From Dentipellis sp. KUC8613 (lineage: Eukaryota; Basidiomycota; Agaricomycetes; Russulales; Hericiaceae): a stretch of DNA of 64,000 bases. How positions within the stretch are numbered: position 1 is the first letter of the stretch; each line of letters begins with the position of its first letter. Below are positions 11,035-23,106 of the stretch, piece after piece. The translations under genes were made by a program, and so were the position numbers. Location of the stretch: positions 2,319,898 to 2,383,897 of the forward strand of contig NSJX01000001.1 of assembly GCA_002286715.1 (NCBI GenBank), in the 5' to 3' direction. The notes beneath the pieces are model-generated. The model made no database searches, was not told the DNA's origin, and saw only the letters and a program-made list of their open reading frames with translations.

Positions 11035-11190
11035 ATGGATACCTTCACCGACTTTCAAGACATCTCCGACATACATGATTCTCAAGGATCTACTTCGAAC
11101 TCATCCTCATCATCTCCATACTCGATGTCGCTCGCCGACGGGGAACACGACGGCGGCGGCGGCGCGCGTTTCTTTTGCGTCATTGCTTGA
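11035..11190 (+). CDS. Mating-type lipopeptide pheromone precursor (CVIA)
   Basis: A 51-residue intronless frame starting MDTFTDFQDI, with a Ser-rich pro-region and a C-terminus GGGGARFFCVIA. The CVIA box signals farnesylation. EH before DGGGGARFFC is the probable processing pair, giving a ten-residue mature peptide unusually rich in Gly. It lies 0.8 kb from the 3' end of receptor 2, and the two are convergent. With pheromone gene 4 it forms the probable partner set of receptor 2. Confidence 0.9.
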   Translation: MDTFTDFQDISDIHDSQGSTSNSSSSSPYSMSLADGEHDGGGGARFFCVIA

Positions 11191-11984
11191 ATGGACATTG
11201 CTACATGAGTCGGTGAGTATTTATATGTGTAACTTCATCGATTTTTGTTCACAAATCATCAGATATTTATCAAGTCCTCAAGGATGTTATTTATCCAATT
11301 TTCTGCAACGACGATGGTTTCGCTGTCGCCGTTCATCGACGGGTGTTCATTCCGCCTTCTCGCACGCCTTTGTGTAGCATTTAGCCTGTAGCTCTAGCGC
11401 GTTATCAGCAGGGGGGAAGTGAGGAGTTATTTCGTCTGCTACATCCGTCTCCTATCTATACCTTTCAATCTTCTAGGGATCCTTGCATCCTTCTCAGAAA
11501 GCACGTTCGCGAGAGACAACCGTTTCAATTGAGATAGAGAGGAATACAATAGTAGCTTTACCTTTCAGTTCAGCGTTAGCTCATATAAATATATCCTACA
11601 CGCCTTCGGGCGTCCATACACCCGGCTGTGAATCGTTCAAATCAGCTACTTCAGAGAAGCTTCCGAGTCCAGCTGGACAGCGCCGCATCAGGTACCATAC
11701 TCGACGTAGTTCAGACTCGCCCTCATTGCCTGACGGGTCTCCGTCTCTCAAACGAATAGATGCAGCCTGTGCAGACCGAATCCAGGAACATCGAATGAAG
11801 TACGCAGAGCAGTCGCATTGTGTAACGATACAGGTGATAAATACATACATATAGGAAATATCTAACTAAGTAAAGGAATGTCGTGGGGAGTGCGAAAGAA
11901 CAGTCGAAACGCCTTACGACTCAACGCGGAGAAATACAGATAAACACGAAGAAACACAAAGAAGACTAAGAGAAACCTGCGAGT
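11191..11984. other. Convergent intergenic region between pheromone gene 5 and receptor 2
   Basis: 0.8 kb of mixed 3' flanks. A 123-residue frame at 11,483-11,854 has no recognisable feature and is probably chance. Confidence 0.5.
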
Positions 11985-13494
11985 TCAGTACTTATGACAC
12001 GATGGGGGGAGGTTAATGGTTGTTGGCGAGGTCGAGAATGAAGACGACGAATCACAATTACTATTCGGAGGAATGTAGATAGATATCTTCTTCTCGGTGG
12101 GAGCACTGGCAGTCGAATCAGCCGAGCGCGGACCAGATAGGGACAGCAGAGAGCTGCGTTTTAGTTGAGGCGGAGATGGCGTGACGTAATAAGGTAGACT
12201 GCCAGTAGTGTGCGTTGGTAGCGACAGCTGCTTCGCGCCTTTGAAGCTGCGAAACAAAGGATTAGCAGGGTCAAGACGCCAGAACGGATCGCGTACGCAC
12301 TTGAATGTATTGGACGCAGGAAGCCTCGAGGGCTTGATTCGTCCCAAGATCTTTGCAACCGTCCAGAACGCCTTGCCATAATTCTTGCGCGCTTCCAGAG
12401 CGAAGCCGAAGAAGCCGAAGAAGACAAAGGCTGAGAATGGGACAGCCCAACGGCTTAGCTCTATAGAGAGTTCGTTGCTATAATTTGTGCGCCAGATCGC
12501 AGCCGGGATCTGATCAACGTTGGAGTAGTCGAAGTGAGCATCCGCCCAGCCTCGCCATGGGCTCATAGAGTTGGCTGTTGCGTTCAGGTAGATACCATAT
12601 GCGGAGATAGGGACCGTGAAGAGGACATCAGTCATAGCGAGAGCCATGAGGCGGAAGTAGCGATGTATAGTGAGGGAGGAATGTGATGTGACGAATTCAC
12701 TGAACTGGGCTCTGCGGCGGAAGAAAGAACGCAATGTGAGAGCTGTAGAATGTCAGAAACAGACGACGGCCAGGGAGAAATGACTGCACGTACCGCAATA
12801 ACAAGAGGATACTAAACCAATCACGATTGGCCAGATGATAGTCAAGGGGTATGCAAGAGGGGTATTGAACGTGAACGGGTAACAGCCAATGTCTTCGAGA
12901 ATGTTGTAGCGGTGGCCCTCGACAATTATTTCTGGCCGCGAGGCGATAGCACGTCAGTCGAGACTTAGAATATTTTCAAGACAAAACTCACGTAGAATCA
13001 TTTGTAAAATAGGAATACCAAGTCCGATACTAAGGTCGATTATGACTGCTCGGCGTTTCTTCACAAATCAATGAGCGTGAGTGCACAATGGATGAAGAGT
13101 GAAGGCGCACCTCAGCACGAGTGATCGTAACGTTTTGAACAGAAGTTATCAAGTACAACCGGCGGTTTATACACAACGACGCAGCCGGAATCGCGACGGC
13201 TACTCCAACAACCAATCTTGAAGCTACGAAGCAAAAAGGCATTAGATTTAAAACCTCACAGGGTTAGACGATATACGTACAGATGTCGCACCAAACTGGG
13301 GCCCAATCGAGCGCATTTCCATGCCAAATGATCGAGTTCACGAAGAGGTTGAGGCATGCGATGGATACCCAGAACATGTACAGGCATGTGCCGGAGTTCC
13401 AAGCCTGGAGATGCCATGGAAGCGGGATGAGGACGAGGAATATGCCAATGAATGCGAACACCGGGAACGCGGGGTAACTTGGGTCTGTTGACAT
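11985..13494 (-). CDS. STE3: STE3-type pheromone receptor 2
   Basis: Second canonical pheromone GPCR. It starts at 13,494 (MSTDPSYPAFPVFAF) with IPLPWHLQAWNSGTCLYMFW, NSIIWHGN and APVWCDI as in receptor 1. Following exons carry INRRLY, an EGHRYNILEDIGC-like loop, and FTFNTPLAYPL before TM5. The large last exon (12,734 leftward) has RSFFRRRAQFSEF, RYFRLMALAMTDVLFTVP (TM6), IELSRWAVPFSAFVFFGFFG (TM7) and the EARKNYGKAFW start of the tail. A possible in-frame intron lies at about 12,302-12,246. The tail is rich in Ser/Pro/Thr and ends PPSCHKY. It lies between pheromone gene 5 and receptor 3. Confidence 0.92.
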
Positions 13495-14523
13495 AGCGGG
13501 CTACGGCGGGCGTAGACAATCGTAAGGTAGGGGAACGAAGATATGAGAGGAGGGATGAGGAGGCCTTTGTCCCCTTATATGATGGCGCGGGGTGTGATGC
13601 ATTTGCGTGTGCTATGACTGAGGGCCGCGAGCGAAACGTTGGGACAATGGGCAGAGCGAACAAACGAACGGATTTGCTGGCCGGAGGACAATGCGGAGTT
13701 GCAAATGGTCGGACCTTAAATTTCCCTGCGCGGCATGACATTCCGCTGCTCGCCAGCTACATTAGAAAGCACTCAGTACTCTGGGACATGTCAAACATAC
13801 TGAAAAGCGCAAGCAAATCACAGTGCTTTCATAATGTCGCAAGTCTTGTGGCGAACTGGCTGCGCGTGGCCATGTGGCAGTGACCTGCACTTGCCTTATT
13901 TGGCGATCAATGGTCCATTGTTCCCCAGATGTCGGCTCATTGTATTTCCTAGTGCGCATGCGCAGCGTTCAGCACTCGGAACCATATTTTTAATGTATCC
14001 ATACCGCATGCCCCCGTCTCCCCTTTCGTTTTGAGTCCTACGGAAATTTGAATGTAGTAGAAGACTGTCGAGAACTTGAGTTATCGCAATCCATATCCCG
14101 TGTTGTCTCCGCCTGGGCTCCTGCGAAAGGGCCCGTAAGAGATCATATATATATTGAGCCTCCAACGACCGAAAGCCCCCGCGACTTTGACCAAAGCGTT
14201 TAGTCTCACGGCTCAAACCCATTACTTTTCTATCGGAACGTCGGGACAGTTCTTACCCACATTTCAAACAGGACGGGTAAGCATACATTCCGAAACCGAT
14301 GCTATATTGCGCAAAACGCATGTGTATGTAGCTAAAATACAGAAGAGAGATTGCAAAAGATGGGCTATCGACATGAATGCGCGTCGAAATAATAACCTAA
14401 ACCGCTAACTGCTACACAAAGGAGGGATCGACGTGGGTGATGCGTGAAAAGGAAATCAGAGAAGACGAATTTTTTATAAGTTAGTGGAGGAATGCAGAAA
14501 GGCAGGACGTTCAACGTCAGAGG
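13495..14523. other. Intergenic region between receptors 2 and 3
   Basis: 1 kb: the promoter of receptor 2 on the left and the 3' flank of receptor 3 on the right. I checked both strands for CAAX-ended small frames; one Cys-ended frame near 14,390 (CASK) lacks aliphatic residues and pro-region features and was rejected. Confidence 0.5.
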
Positions 14524-15977
14524 CTACACCATATCATGTGGTTTCGTATCAGTTCTGTGAAGCAGGGGGAGAGGGGGAAGGTGGGCGGCATCAAAAGGCG
14601 GCGGAGAATCGAGGCCCATCGGATGGTGGTAAGAGGATTCGGCGACAGAGAAACTGTCATCTGACGGGGACGGCGGCTCAAATCCGCCGCGCTTGGTACG
14701 CGCCGGCGATGACGGGAACGCAAGGGTGGGCGTCGACTTGGCCTCGCTCTCGACCAGGGTAGACATCGACATAGCAGCGAAAGAGCCGACGGGCGGCGGT
14801 CTACATTCTTCGTCAGATCAATATATCGGTTATAAGCGATGGAACATACCGAACGGAAGGTTTCGATCCGATGCTGCTGATCGGGCTCGCCTTCTCCGTA
14901 ACTTGCTGCCGGAGGATTCGGCGGCGGAACCAAGTTATGCATGCGCGGTACTCGACCATCGCGTCGTGTCCAAAGGCGAAGAACAGCACGAAGACCCATG
15001 TCGATATTGGGACGGTCCACCACAGCACCTCGAGATTCGTGAGAAAAATTTGCGGAGTGAAGAGGACGGAGTATAGATCAATGCGGGAGAAATTGAAATG
15101 CACGTCGGACCAGCTGGTGTAAGGCCGATAGGAGAGCGTCGCAAACCAGAGCGCGTAGGACGTGATGCCGATGCCCAAGAACATCTCGACGACAGACATG
15201 ATGATAAGGCGCATGTAGCGCGTCGTCGTGAGTGCCGACCGGTTCTCAAGATGGCGGGCAAAGTCGATGCGGCGGCGCATGAAATGCGAAAAGGCAGCAG
15301 CTACATGCGCATACGTCAGCAGGTATCATGAGAAGAGACAAAGAGTGCTTACTAGCAAAGCCGAGAGTCAAGACCGCCAAGAGGAGGGGGATTACCCACA
15401 CCAGGAGGATAGCCGGCCAGGACACATACGTTGACGGGCGACATCCATAGTCTTCGATAATGTCGAAGCGATGACCTTGCACGGTGTAGTCTGCGGAACG
15501 GAATCAGCGGGGGTCCAAACAAAGGGAGGGGGCGACATACGCATAGCCATGATGAAGACCGGAAGGCCGAAGCAAAGCCCGGCTTCGAAGAGCTGTCTGC
15601 GCTGCTTAGCCGCTTTCGTCATGAGGGCCTGGCGAACAGACGCAAGCTGTTCCAGGTGGATGCAGACGGCCAAGCATGCCGCCGGCAGAGCGACATTAGC
15701 GCCGATGATGACCTTTGTACCTGAAAGGGATCATCAGTGCTGCGACGCGACACGCACACGCAGGTAGAAACCTACTGATATCACACCAGACAACTGCAAC
15801 AATGTCAACGTTACCAGCCCAGATGATGGAATCGACAGCGTAGATGACGTTCGCGCAGAATATCCAAAATATCATGGACATCATCGCGACGTTCCCTGCA
15901 CGAAAGTGCCATGGGAGGGGGAAGAGGAGGGCGAGAGCCGAGAGGAGGGTAACCACGGGGAATTCTGGATGGTGCAT
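14524..15977 (-). CDS. STE3: STE3-type pheromone receptor 3, divergent subclass
   Basis: Minus-strand exons start at 15,977 with MHHPEFPVVTLLSALALLF. TM1-TM2 reads FPLPWHFRAGNVAMMSMIFW, then VDSIIWAGN and VVWCDIS. The AWN-x-GTCLY motif of receptors 1, 2 and 5 is replaced by RAGNVAMMS. Later exons include QGHRFDIIEDYGCRPSTYVS, FARHLENRSALTTTRYMRLI (TM6 region) and VLWWTVPISTWVFVLFFAFG (TM7), with FGHDAMVEYR at the start of the tail. After an intron at about 14,847-14,801 the tail ends HRTDTKPHDMV. About 390 residues. In other agaricomycetes such divergent STE3-like receptors near the B locus often do not determine mating type; that is family knowledge, not shown here. No pheromone gene adjoins it. 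Confidence 0.88.
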
Positions 15978-16269
15978 CTTGAGGACTCTGACTTGCAGGA
16001 GGAGGGGGGTATAGGGTGATCAGAAGGACGCCGAGGGCAGAGCGCAGATATAGTCCTCATGGTGATACCGTGCATAAGCGTGGGCTGAGCGAACAAAGGC
16101 GAAAAGCACAGAGGCTGCCGGTCGAACAATGGAACGGGCAAGCGCCCGGCGCGCATACCGCTTTCGGCGCACAAAAGCGCGATTGATTATGTCATCCACA
16201 CGTGATCAGCTATCGGCGCTTATGGTCCGTTCCCTCAGACATACCCGTTCGTATATGCCCTGGTACCTA

Positions 16270-16949
16270 CAGTGCCGGACAAGCAAAGTCGACCAAGTGG
16301 CTAGCACCTGATTGAGAATTTATTTCGACAAACCGATTTCAGATTCAGACTCAGGTAGTTGAGAAACGTCCAAAAACACACCTCCGAAGTTTTTCCCACG
16401 AGAAATGGGGGGTGGCCAATATTTTGGGGCAAAAAATCGAAACTTTTTCCTTCCTGGAGCCCTGGCAGGGTAGAAATTTGGTGACACCGGCGACTACGGT
16501 CCGCATAATGTAAGAATGGGAGCCCATTCGGACTGTAAATGCACAGGAACGGACACATTTATCACAAAGCTTCAGCGCGTCAAAGGTCGCTTACTCTATT
16601 TAATCACCTCATATTCCGGCCCGACTCCGGCGAGCGATGCCGCCATCAACTTTACCAATTTATTCTGAGCGATCCGCTCGATCAAATGCTCCAATTGTCG
16701 GGCATCATACGTCTCTTGCGAAAAGGAGTCGATTGCCGCTTTTTGCGGGATTTTTTAACGAGAAAAGGGGGGTGGCCAATATTTTTGGGGTTAAAATCAG
16801 TAAATCTCAATTTTTGAGGCAACCGCTCGTTCAAATCTGCTCCGGGTGGTCTCAAACTGTTCCTATACTCAATCGGCATCATTTCCGGGTACTCCGAAAA
16901 CCCTGGGAAAATGTCGACCAAAGTTGTCGACTTTGCTTGTCCGGCACTG
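16270..16949. mobile_element. Non-autonomous TA-flanked TIR element (MITE), Tc1/mariner-pogo type
   Basis: Perfect 24-bp terminal inverted repeats at 16,270-16,293 and 16,926-16,949 begin CAGTGCCGGACAAGC and end GTCGAC. Each outer end abuts a TA dinucleotide (16,268-16,269 and 16,950-16,951), the target-site duplication of Tc1/mariner superfamily elements. The CAGTG start is typical of the pogo/Tigger/Fot group. The 680-bp interior has no transposase frame (no DDE-like protein; the longest frames are featureless), so it would need an enzyme supplied in trans. Perfect TIRs suggest recent movement. It sits between the promoter side of receptor 3 and the 3' end of the P450. Confidence 0.85.
16399..16790 (+). 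repeat. Internal direct repeat pair inside the MITE
   Basis: Near-identical units of 31-32 bp at 16,399-16,429 and 16,759-16,790, both containing GGGGGGTGGCCAATATTTT followed by GGGG. They are in direct orientation 360 bp apart, unlike the inverted termini. They could be internal transposase or host-factor sites, or the trace of an internal duplication. Confidence 0.75.
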
Positions 16950-17202
16950 TACATATCCATAGATTGAACGTAGTCTTGGTGCTCGAGGGCGATAGGTGTA
17001 TTCAGCTTATGGATGACGGAATTTGGGCTTTCTTGGACCGTAGAATTCTGATTTTCATGTTCAACGTACAAGCGGAATGACAACTTGAAGGAAGCAGGAG
17101 ATCAAGCGAGTGTTATTTCCACAGCATGGTATAGTACAGGGTATGGATCAGATAGAAATGCGACAGAACGATGGTGCTAACAAATCAGAAAAGCGAGAGA
17201 GT

Positions 17203-19376
17203 TTATATACCAGTAGCCTTCACCAACGCCTCCGCCGCCGCCGACCTCGGCTTCACGCGGCACTTGAACGGCACAGGGTACCTACACGACACAAACCCAA
17301 TCAGCACCAACATCCAAGATCAGCGCAGGCGAGACTCGGGTACTTACGACACGATGCCCGACGTGTAATCGTCGACGGGGTCGATCTCGTTGCCGTTCTC
17401 ATCGAGCGCCTTGGAGATGTCGAACGTGGCGAGCATCGACGCGATCGCGATCCAGACGGACGCGCGCGCCATGAAGCGACCGGGGCAGATGCGGCGGCCG
17501 AAGCCGAAGGCCGCCTCGGGGTACTTCACGGAGGGGTCGAGGAAGTGCTCGGGCTTGAATTTGTCGGGTTCGGGGAAGACGGACTCGTCGTGCAGAATGG
17601 CCCTGGGACGCGCGTGGGTTATCACTGCGAGGATCAATGAGGAGAAGGGAGGTAGAGGACGTACCAGCTGTTACCGATGACGATGGAGCCGGCGGGGATC
17701 CAGTAGCCCTCGTAGACGTCATCCGCGACCACCTTGTGGGGGATAGCTGGCGTGCAAGTCAGCACAGATCCGAGTAGATAGAGAAGCACAGAATCATACC
17801 AAGAGGGACGACCTGCCTCCATCGCAGGACCTCCTTCACCAGCGCATCGACGTACGGCAATGATGCTTCATCACCGAACTCAGGCAAGCGGTCAGTGCCA
17901 ATGACAGCGTCGATCTCGGCCTGCGCCTTGCGCTGTGCCTCGGGGAAGAGGCACATGGCGAGGAAGAACGTGCCGAGGGCGGAGACGGTCTGCAGGCGAG
18001 TTGTCAGTTACATACAACAAACAAGACAGGGTGCAGATAGCATACGGTGTCGGCACCAGCTGTGGAATACGTTCGTCAGCAAAGGCTCTGCAAGGCTCGG
18101 ACAGCAGATGAACATACCAAGGTACATATTCGCGGGCAGATGCTTCGCCATGTACTCATCCGACGAAGGCTCCAGCTGCGCGATCTGCAAAGACGCGACT
18201 GACGGCGGTGCAGTGCCCTCCGCCTACGCCTCAGTCAGCCTCCACGTCGCATGCGGTGCTGAAATGCATATTGGGACGTACCACAGCTTTCTTGGTGTAC
18301 CGGTAGGGATCCTCGACCATCCCGATGTTGTACGGGATCCACTTCTTCGCCTCCTTCTTGAAGCTGGCGCCGGGGAACCATTCAGGTGCGTTGACGACTT
18401 GAGATGCAAGCGCCAATCATGTCAGATGAATAACGGCATGGGAAGGACTGGAATGCGTACGAGCGGGGAGAAGGTCGAAGATGCCGCCAACGGTGGCACC
18501 GAGAGCGATGGACTGTAGTGTCTTCTCTGCAGTGTCGACGTAGGGGTCGTGGCGGGGCTGGACGTCGATACCGTATGCGATGGAGAGGATGATCTCTCCC
18601 GCCATACTGCAGTCCCCCAATCAGCGTGCTGTTCATCGGCAAAGACAGGACGAGGAAACTCACCCTCTCAGATGGTCCATGAAGTCGTCTGGCTGTTCCA
18701 AGAGCCCCCTCAGAAGCCGGTGAGTCGCCTTGATCTCATTGCCGTGGTACTGCAGCGTCGCAGTCGGATGAAAGTGCGCATGGAATGCCTTGCGTACGTC
18801 ACGCCACTTCTGGCCGTACGGCACGAACCCAAGCACCCACTCCAGCTTCAGACTGCACGCAATGTCTCAATGTCACGATGGCCAGATGGCACAGAGCACG
18901 ATCTCAACTTACATCGACGTGAGCGCCCGCAGGATCGGCCTGTGCGGGAGAGCCGGGATCAGCGCACGTGGCGCGGCGAAAGTGGGCCGCATATGACGCA
19001 CCGGTCGGAATAGAGCGAGGAGCGTTTCTCGAAGAGCTCGTTGGCGATCTTCGCCGAGTTCACGATGACGATGTGCGTCCCGAACACGTCCACATGGAGG
19101 ATGTCCGAGTCTGCCATGCCGTAGGCCTTCATCAGCACGGGTACAGGCAATAGAAGGCGCAGAACGGCACGCACTGTATTCCTTCCCCCACTTCTCGTAC
19201 ACGAGCCACTCGTGGTCCTTGGGCATGTCGAGCAGGTTCCCGATGACGGGCTTGCGCTTCGGGCCGGGGGGCAGCGGGAGATTCGCATACGGGCCCTTCT
19301 TGCGCGACAGATACATGGAGGTGGTGACGAGGATGCCCAGGGCGAGGGCCGCAGCGTCGACGGTGAGACTGGGCAT
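17203..19376 (-). CDS. Cytochrome P450 monooxygenase (OrdA/CYP64-like class)
   Basis: About ten minus-strand exons from MPSLTVDAAALALGI (19,376) to ALVKATGI (stop at 17,203). The N-terminus has a membrane anchor, then a proline-rich hinge PLPPGPKRKPVIGNLLDMP. Next come DILHVDVFGTHIVIVNS, a WVLGFVPYGQKWRDVRKAFH helix C region, the I-helix AGADTTVSAL, the K-helix ExxR as EVLRW, the PEPDKFKPEHFLD segment and the heme-binding loop FGFGRRICPGRF with its Cys ligand. All catalytic motifs are intact. The family oxidises small lipophilic molecules at the ER using electrons from a P450 reductase. Similarity is to the large basidiomycete group annotated as O-methylsterigmatocystin oxidoreductase-like; the substrate is unknown. 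It lies inside the receptor cluster, which is unusual. Confidence 0.9.
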
Positions 19377-20764
19377 CGCACGGACGCAGAGGGTTGATGA
19401 GAACAAGAACACGGAGGTGGCGCTGGGCCGTTCGTATTTGAGGGGACACGTGCGGCTTCTATCAAGCGACCGCACTACGCCTGTGCGTAATTTCTCCCAG
19501 ACCCCCGAGTCCAGATGGCCTTCTTATTGAGCGAGATGGGTTTTGCCTATGCCCGCTTTCAGCAGCCGACGCGGTGAACGCCATCACGCATAAGTATCTT
19601 GATGCGGCTCTAGACGAAGCGCGTCGGCTCACCTCGCAGAATCGGCAACTTTTCAGACTCAGGGTACTCGTGCCCTGTCGAGGGGGCAGCAACAGGGAGT
19701 GCGAGAAGGGCTCCAGGACATTGGGAAGCACGGATAAGTACTGCGAGCGCCGAGCGGGCAGCCAATCAGGGTCCCATGAGTGGTCAATCTGCAGCGTCTG
19801 TCGGGTACGAATGATCGATCCCCCAGCCGTGCACGAGGGAGGCTAGAGCAGGTGTCGGAGCCTGGGTCCTGCCGCTGCGACGAGCACAATTTATTGATTT
19901 CATTTGCGTCAATTTGCGTGCCCTGCAACGGCGACGCCGTTCCTGGCCTGTGCGCCCCGCCGACGTCGAGCTCGAGTACTAGTCTGAGGCGCGGCCTACC
20001 GTGACCAGGTCCCCACGCGAATTCGCGTGCGCAGGCGATAAGACGAGCAGGCAAGCAGGAAGTCCCAGGGTGTTCGATATGGTATGGTTCGCCAAGTGGG
20101 ATGACGGCAGGTAGGAAACCTAGTCCATCACTGTCATGCCGTAACGGAGGAGTCCGGTGGCCGGTGCGGCGGCAAGCCGACCTGCCGTCTGATTTCATAC
20201 AGTGCCTGATGCGTCGCAGATCCCCGTCGCATGATCTCCACGTATGGCCCCCGCGGAAGCAAATCCCCCTGCGAGTTACAACTTGTGGGTGTTCGTGTTA
20301 CTCGGACGATCTCGGTCTGCAGCTGGGAGTCATATTCCAATGGTATGGGTCGACCGAATACTTATCGTACATTCAATCCAGTGAACGGACTCGGCTCGGG
20401 ACCGAGGTAACGATACAACAACACAGTACATCTGCCATCACAGAAAACGGACGCCGTCGCTCCAGGAGGCGGCCGTGAATACAGGTGGATGGAAACGAAG
20501 TGGAGAGTCCCTAAAAATGCAAATGAAGAGGGTAGAAACTATTACTGTCACGTAGAGGATTAAGCGCAAATACGAGATGCGACTCTTTTTGAATAGGCCA
20601 GAGGGGAGGAGATATGAACGAACAGAGTACAGAAAGCGAGTTGGTTATAAAAATATGGGCCTGGATTATCGTATGCATGGAAGCGGGGACGAGAACGAAG
20701 AACGAACAAGTGAACGAATGTATGATGCTGAGAAGAATGCAGAGGGATGCGTGGGTGCGGGCAG
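19377..20764. other. Intergenic region between P450 and membrane-protein gene
   Basis: 1.4 kb holding the P450 promoter on the left and the 3' flank of the next leftward gene on the right. No coding signal beyond short chance frames. Confidence 0.5.
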
Positions 20765-22413
20765 TCAAGTGAACAGACGCTGTACGGGAGGCGAGATGGC
20801 CAGCAGCGTCTGGATTGCGAACCTGTACGGCAGGGTGACGAGGTCGGCCACGAAGTCGAAGAATGAGTAAGACGGGCGCGATCGCCTCTTCCTGAAGCTG
20901 CTTTCGTCCGAAGCTTTGAGGTTTGCCGGGGGCGATTCGGTATCCGCAAGCTCGGAACTGGACTCGCTCTCCTCCTCCGCATGGCCGCCGCCCACCTCGT
21001 GCGCGTCTTCATGGATGGTCTCGAGTCGGTGTGGCGATTTCATATGGTGTAGCTTGGCGCCGTCGGAAGAAGAGAGATGCTTCGAGCGATTATTGGGGCT
21101 CGTCGGCTCGTAGTGAAAGTTGAAGGTAAAGAGCGCCCAGAGGACATAGATGGCTTGCGCAAGTGCAAGGGAGGAGTGAGCGATGAAGCTGTGCGACTTC
21201 GAGTCGACGTAGGTCCCATTGATGCCTCCAAGGACTAAGCGCGGGTTGTCCGCCCTCTTGCGCTCCTTCACCTTCGAGACACCCTTCTCCACGGCAGCGA
21301 TTCGGTGCTCGTGTGCCATCCGTATGGTTTCGGATTTGCTCTCCTGCTTCTTCACCACGCGTTCGACAATCTCAATAGCACCGCTGAGGTCGTCGTACAT
21401 CTCCTCCACCTGCTTCTCCTCGACCATGTTGCGCTTGAGGGAAGCCAGCTCTTTCTCGAGCTTTTCCATGCGTGTGGCCATAGCCTGCAATTTGCTGTCG
21501 GCGACGAGCTGCATGTCGGGAGAGGGATAGTGGACGACGTCATGAAGGACCTGTGTCCGGTGCCGGAGGCGGGAAATGAGATGGGCCCAAGGGCGGATTC
21601 CAGTTGCGAGCACGAAGAGGGTCGTGCTGAACCACGAGATGTTTTGGATGCCGCTGAGCGTGTCGAGCACGAATCGCAAAAGCAATGCGCCAGCAAAGGG
21701 AGAGATGACAGAAAGGAATAGATATGCGAGCTCGTGGCGCCGCAGTTCCGAAGCAGCCAATTCTTGTCCCGCTCTGAGTGCATCTCCAGACGAGGACGGG
21801 CGGTACATGGGGATATTGGGATGAGCACGTCGAGCGCATGCGGACTGGTACAGCTCCCATGGCACTGTCATTTCCCCCATTAATACCGCGCATATACGGC
21901 ATCGAAGCCGAGCTCGAGCTCACCTTGGATGAGCTGGTGAAGATACACGATCAAGAGCAGAATAAGGAAGAGGTTTTTCAGGTGGTCACTTCCGGTAAGC
22001 CAGTTGCCCACGGGCGCGACGAGTGCGACGACGACGGACAGGTCTAAATCAGTCCATGACGAGCGCGGCGAAGACGCTTTGCGGGGAATGGGCGAATCCG
22101 CCGTCCGTTCTTGCTTCTGGCGCGGCGAGCTGGGGTACCTGTCCTGCGCCCGCCGGCTGCTCTCGGGCACGTCCTGGGTGTCCGACTCGTCGAAAGACAT
22201 CTCGCTGACCTCTACTTCGTCGTCGCTGCTGATGGGCTGGAAGTCGGGCTGGGGCGCGTCGGTCTCGGTGCACTTGAGCCCGTTGATCTTGGAGAACTGT
22301 TTTGAAGACATGCCATTCATGGTGGATGCACGGAAGCCGCCAGCGTGCATTCCAGGGCTATCCGCTTCACCGTTTTGTCTGGACGTGTTCCGAGACTTGG
22401 AGGGGGACGACAT
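20765..22413 (-). CDS. Multi-pass membrane protein with coiled coil, unknown function
   Basis: Two exons. Exon 1 (22,413 to about 21,932) starts MSSPSKSRNTSRQNG and has an acidic patch (ISSDDEVEVSEMSFDESD), then hydrophobic segments SVVVALVAPVGNWL and LFLILLLIVYLHQLIQ. A 59-bp intron joins VPWELYQSACARR. Exon 2 has LAYLFLSVISPFAGALLLRF and a further hydrophobic stretch near WFSTTLFVLATG. A coiled coil of about 90 residues follows (MATRMEKLEKELASLKR and VEEMYDDLSGAIEIVERVV), then a weak hydrophobic segment, a charged Ser-rich region and a C-terminal hydrophobic stretch. About 530 residues. I do not recognise a named family; it looks like a conserved fungal endomembrane protein. It is transcribed toward the P450 and divergently from receptor 4. 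Confidence 0.75.
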
Positions 22414-23106
22414 GGACGACGGACAAGAGCATGCAGGGTCGCGTGGTCATCGCACGCATTGAAACGCGACGTCAGACAGTGCACGCCCGTCCCCGCATTC
22501 ACTGCCACGTGCGCTTGCCTTTTTCGTAACCCTACCATGCATCGTCTAGGCGCCCGTGCTCGACTTATTCTCCTTGACGTCGACGACACACCCAGGAGTC
22601 ATCGTGCCCATCGCCGCCGGAATTGCAGCCTAGGTCGCGAAGTACAAGGATGCCGACATTCAGTTAAGCATTTGCGTATCGGCGATATGACGGCCTAATC
22701 ATCCCAGACATGTTTCGACTTTCAGCCTTCCCTCTTTGGTCATGCGTTTGTACCCAGAGCGTATGCAGACCAAGTCGATGGGTCGCCTGTGCGCCCACAT
22801 CCGCTTCCAGCGGCACGTGTGCCGGAGGATAGCTGGACGCTGCAGTGCGCAGATCGCGATCCTCATCTTCTAGCATGTCCTTTGTGATCAATCCGGCAGT
22901 CCTCTTGTTTTTGGTACGTACTTCGGTGCAAGGCGCCACTGCGCCCTCACATTCAAAATGCTGGTAATGGCTCACTCCGCGGGCTCAATCCTGTGATACC
23001 TTCTCTCGCTATTCTCTCCCTTCATTTCCTCTGTGCTCAATCTGGCACTTGGCCTTGCATCGCTTCAGCGCTGGTAACCTGAGCAACCAACCCCCCTCCC
23101 GCCGAC
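22414..23106. other. Divergent promoter region of membrane protein and receptor 4
   Basis: 0.7 kb between two gene starts. A T/C-rich tract precedes the receptor ATG (about 22,990-23,100). No pheromone-like frame seen. Confidence 0.5.

Noticed and set aside
14356..14390. Small frame ending CASK between receptors 2 and 3
   Set aside because: Only about ten codons from a Met, last residues not aliphatic; chance.
16682..17083. 133-codon minus-strand frame spanning the right end of the MITE
   Set aside because: Crosses the element boundary and shows no transposase or other domain; best read as chance within repeat DNA.
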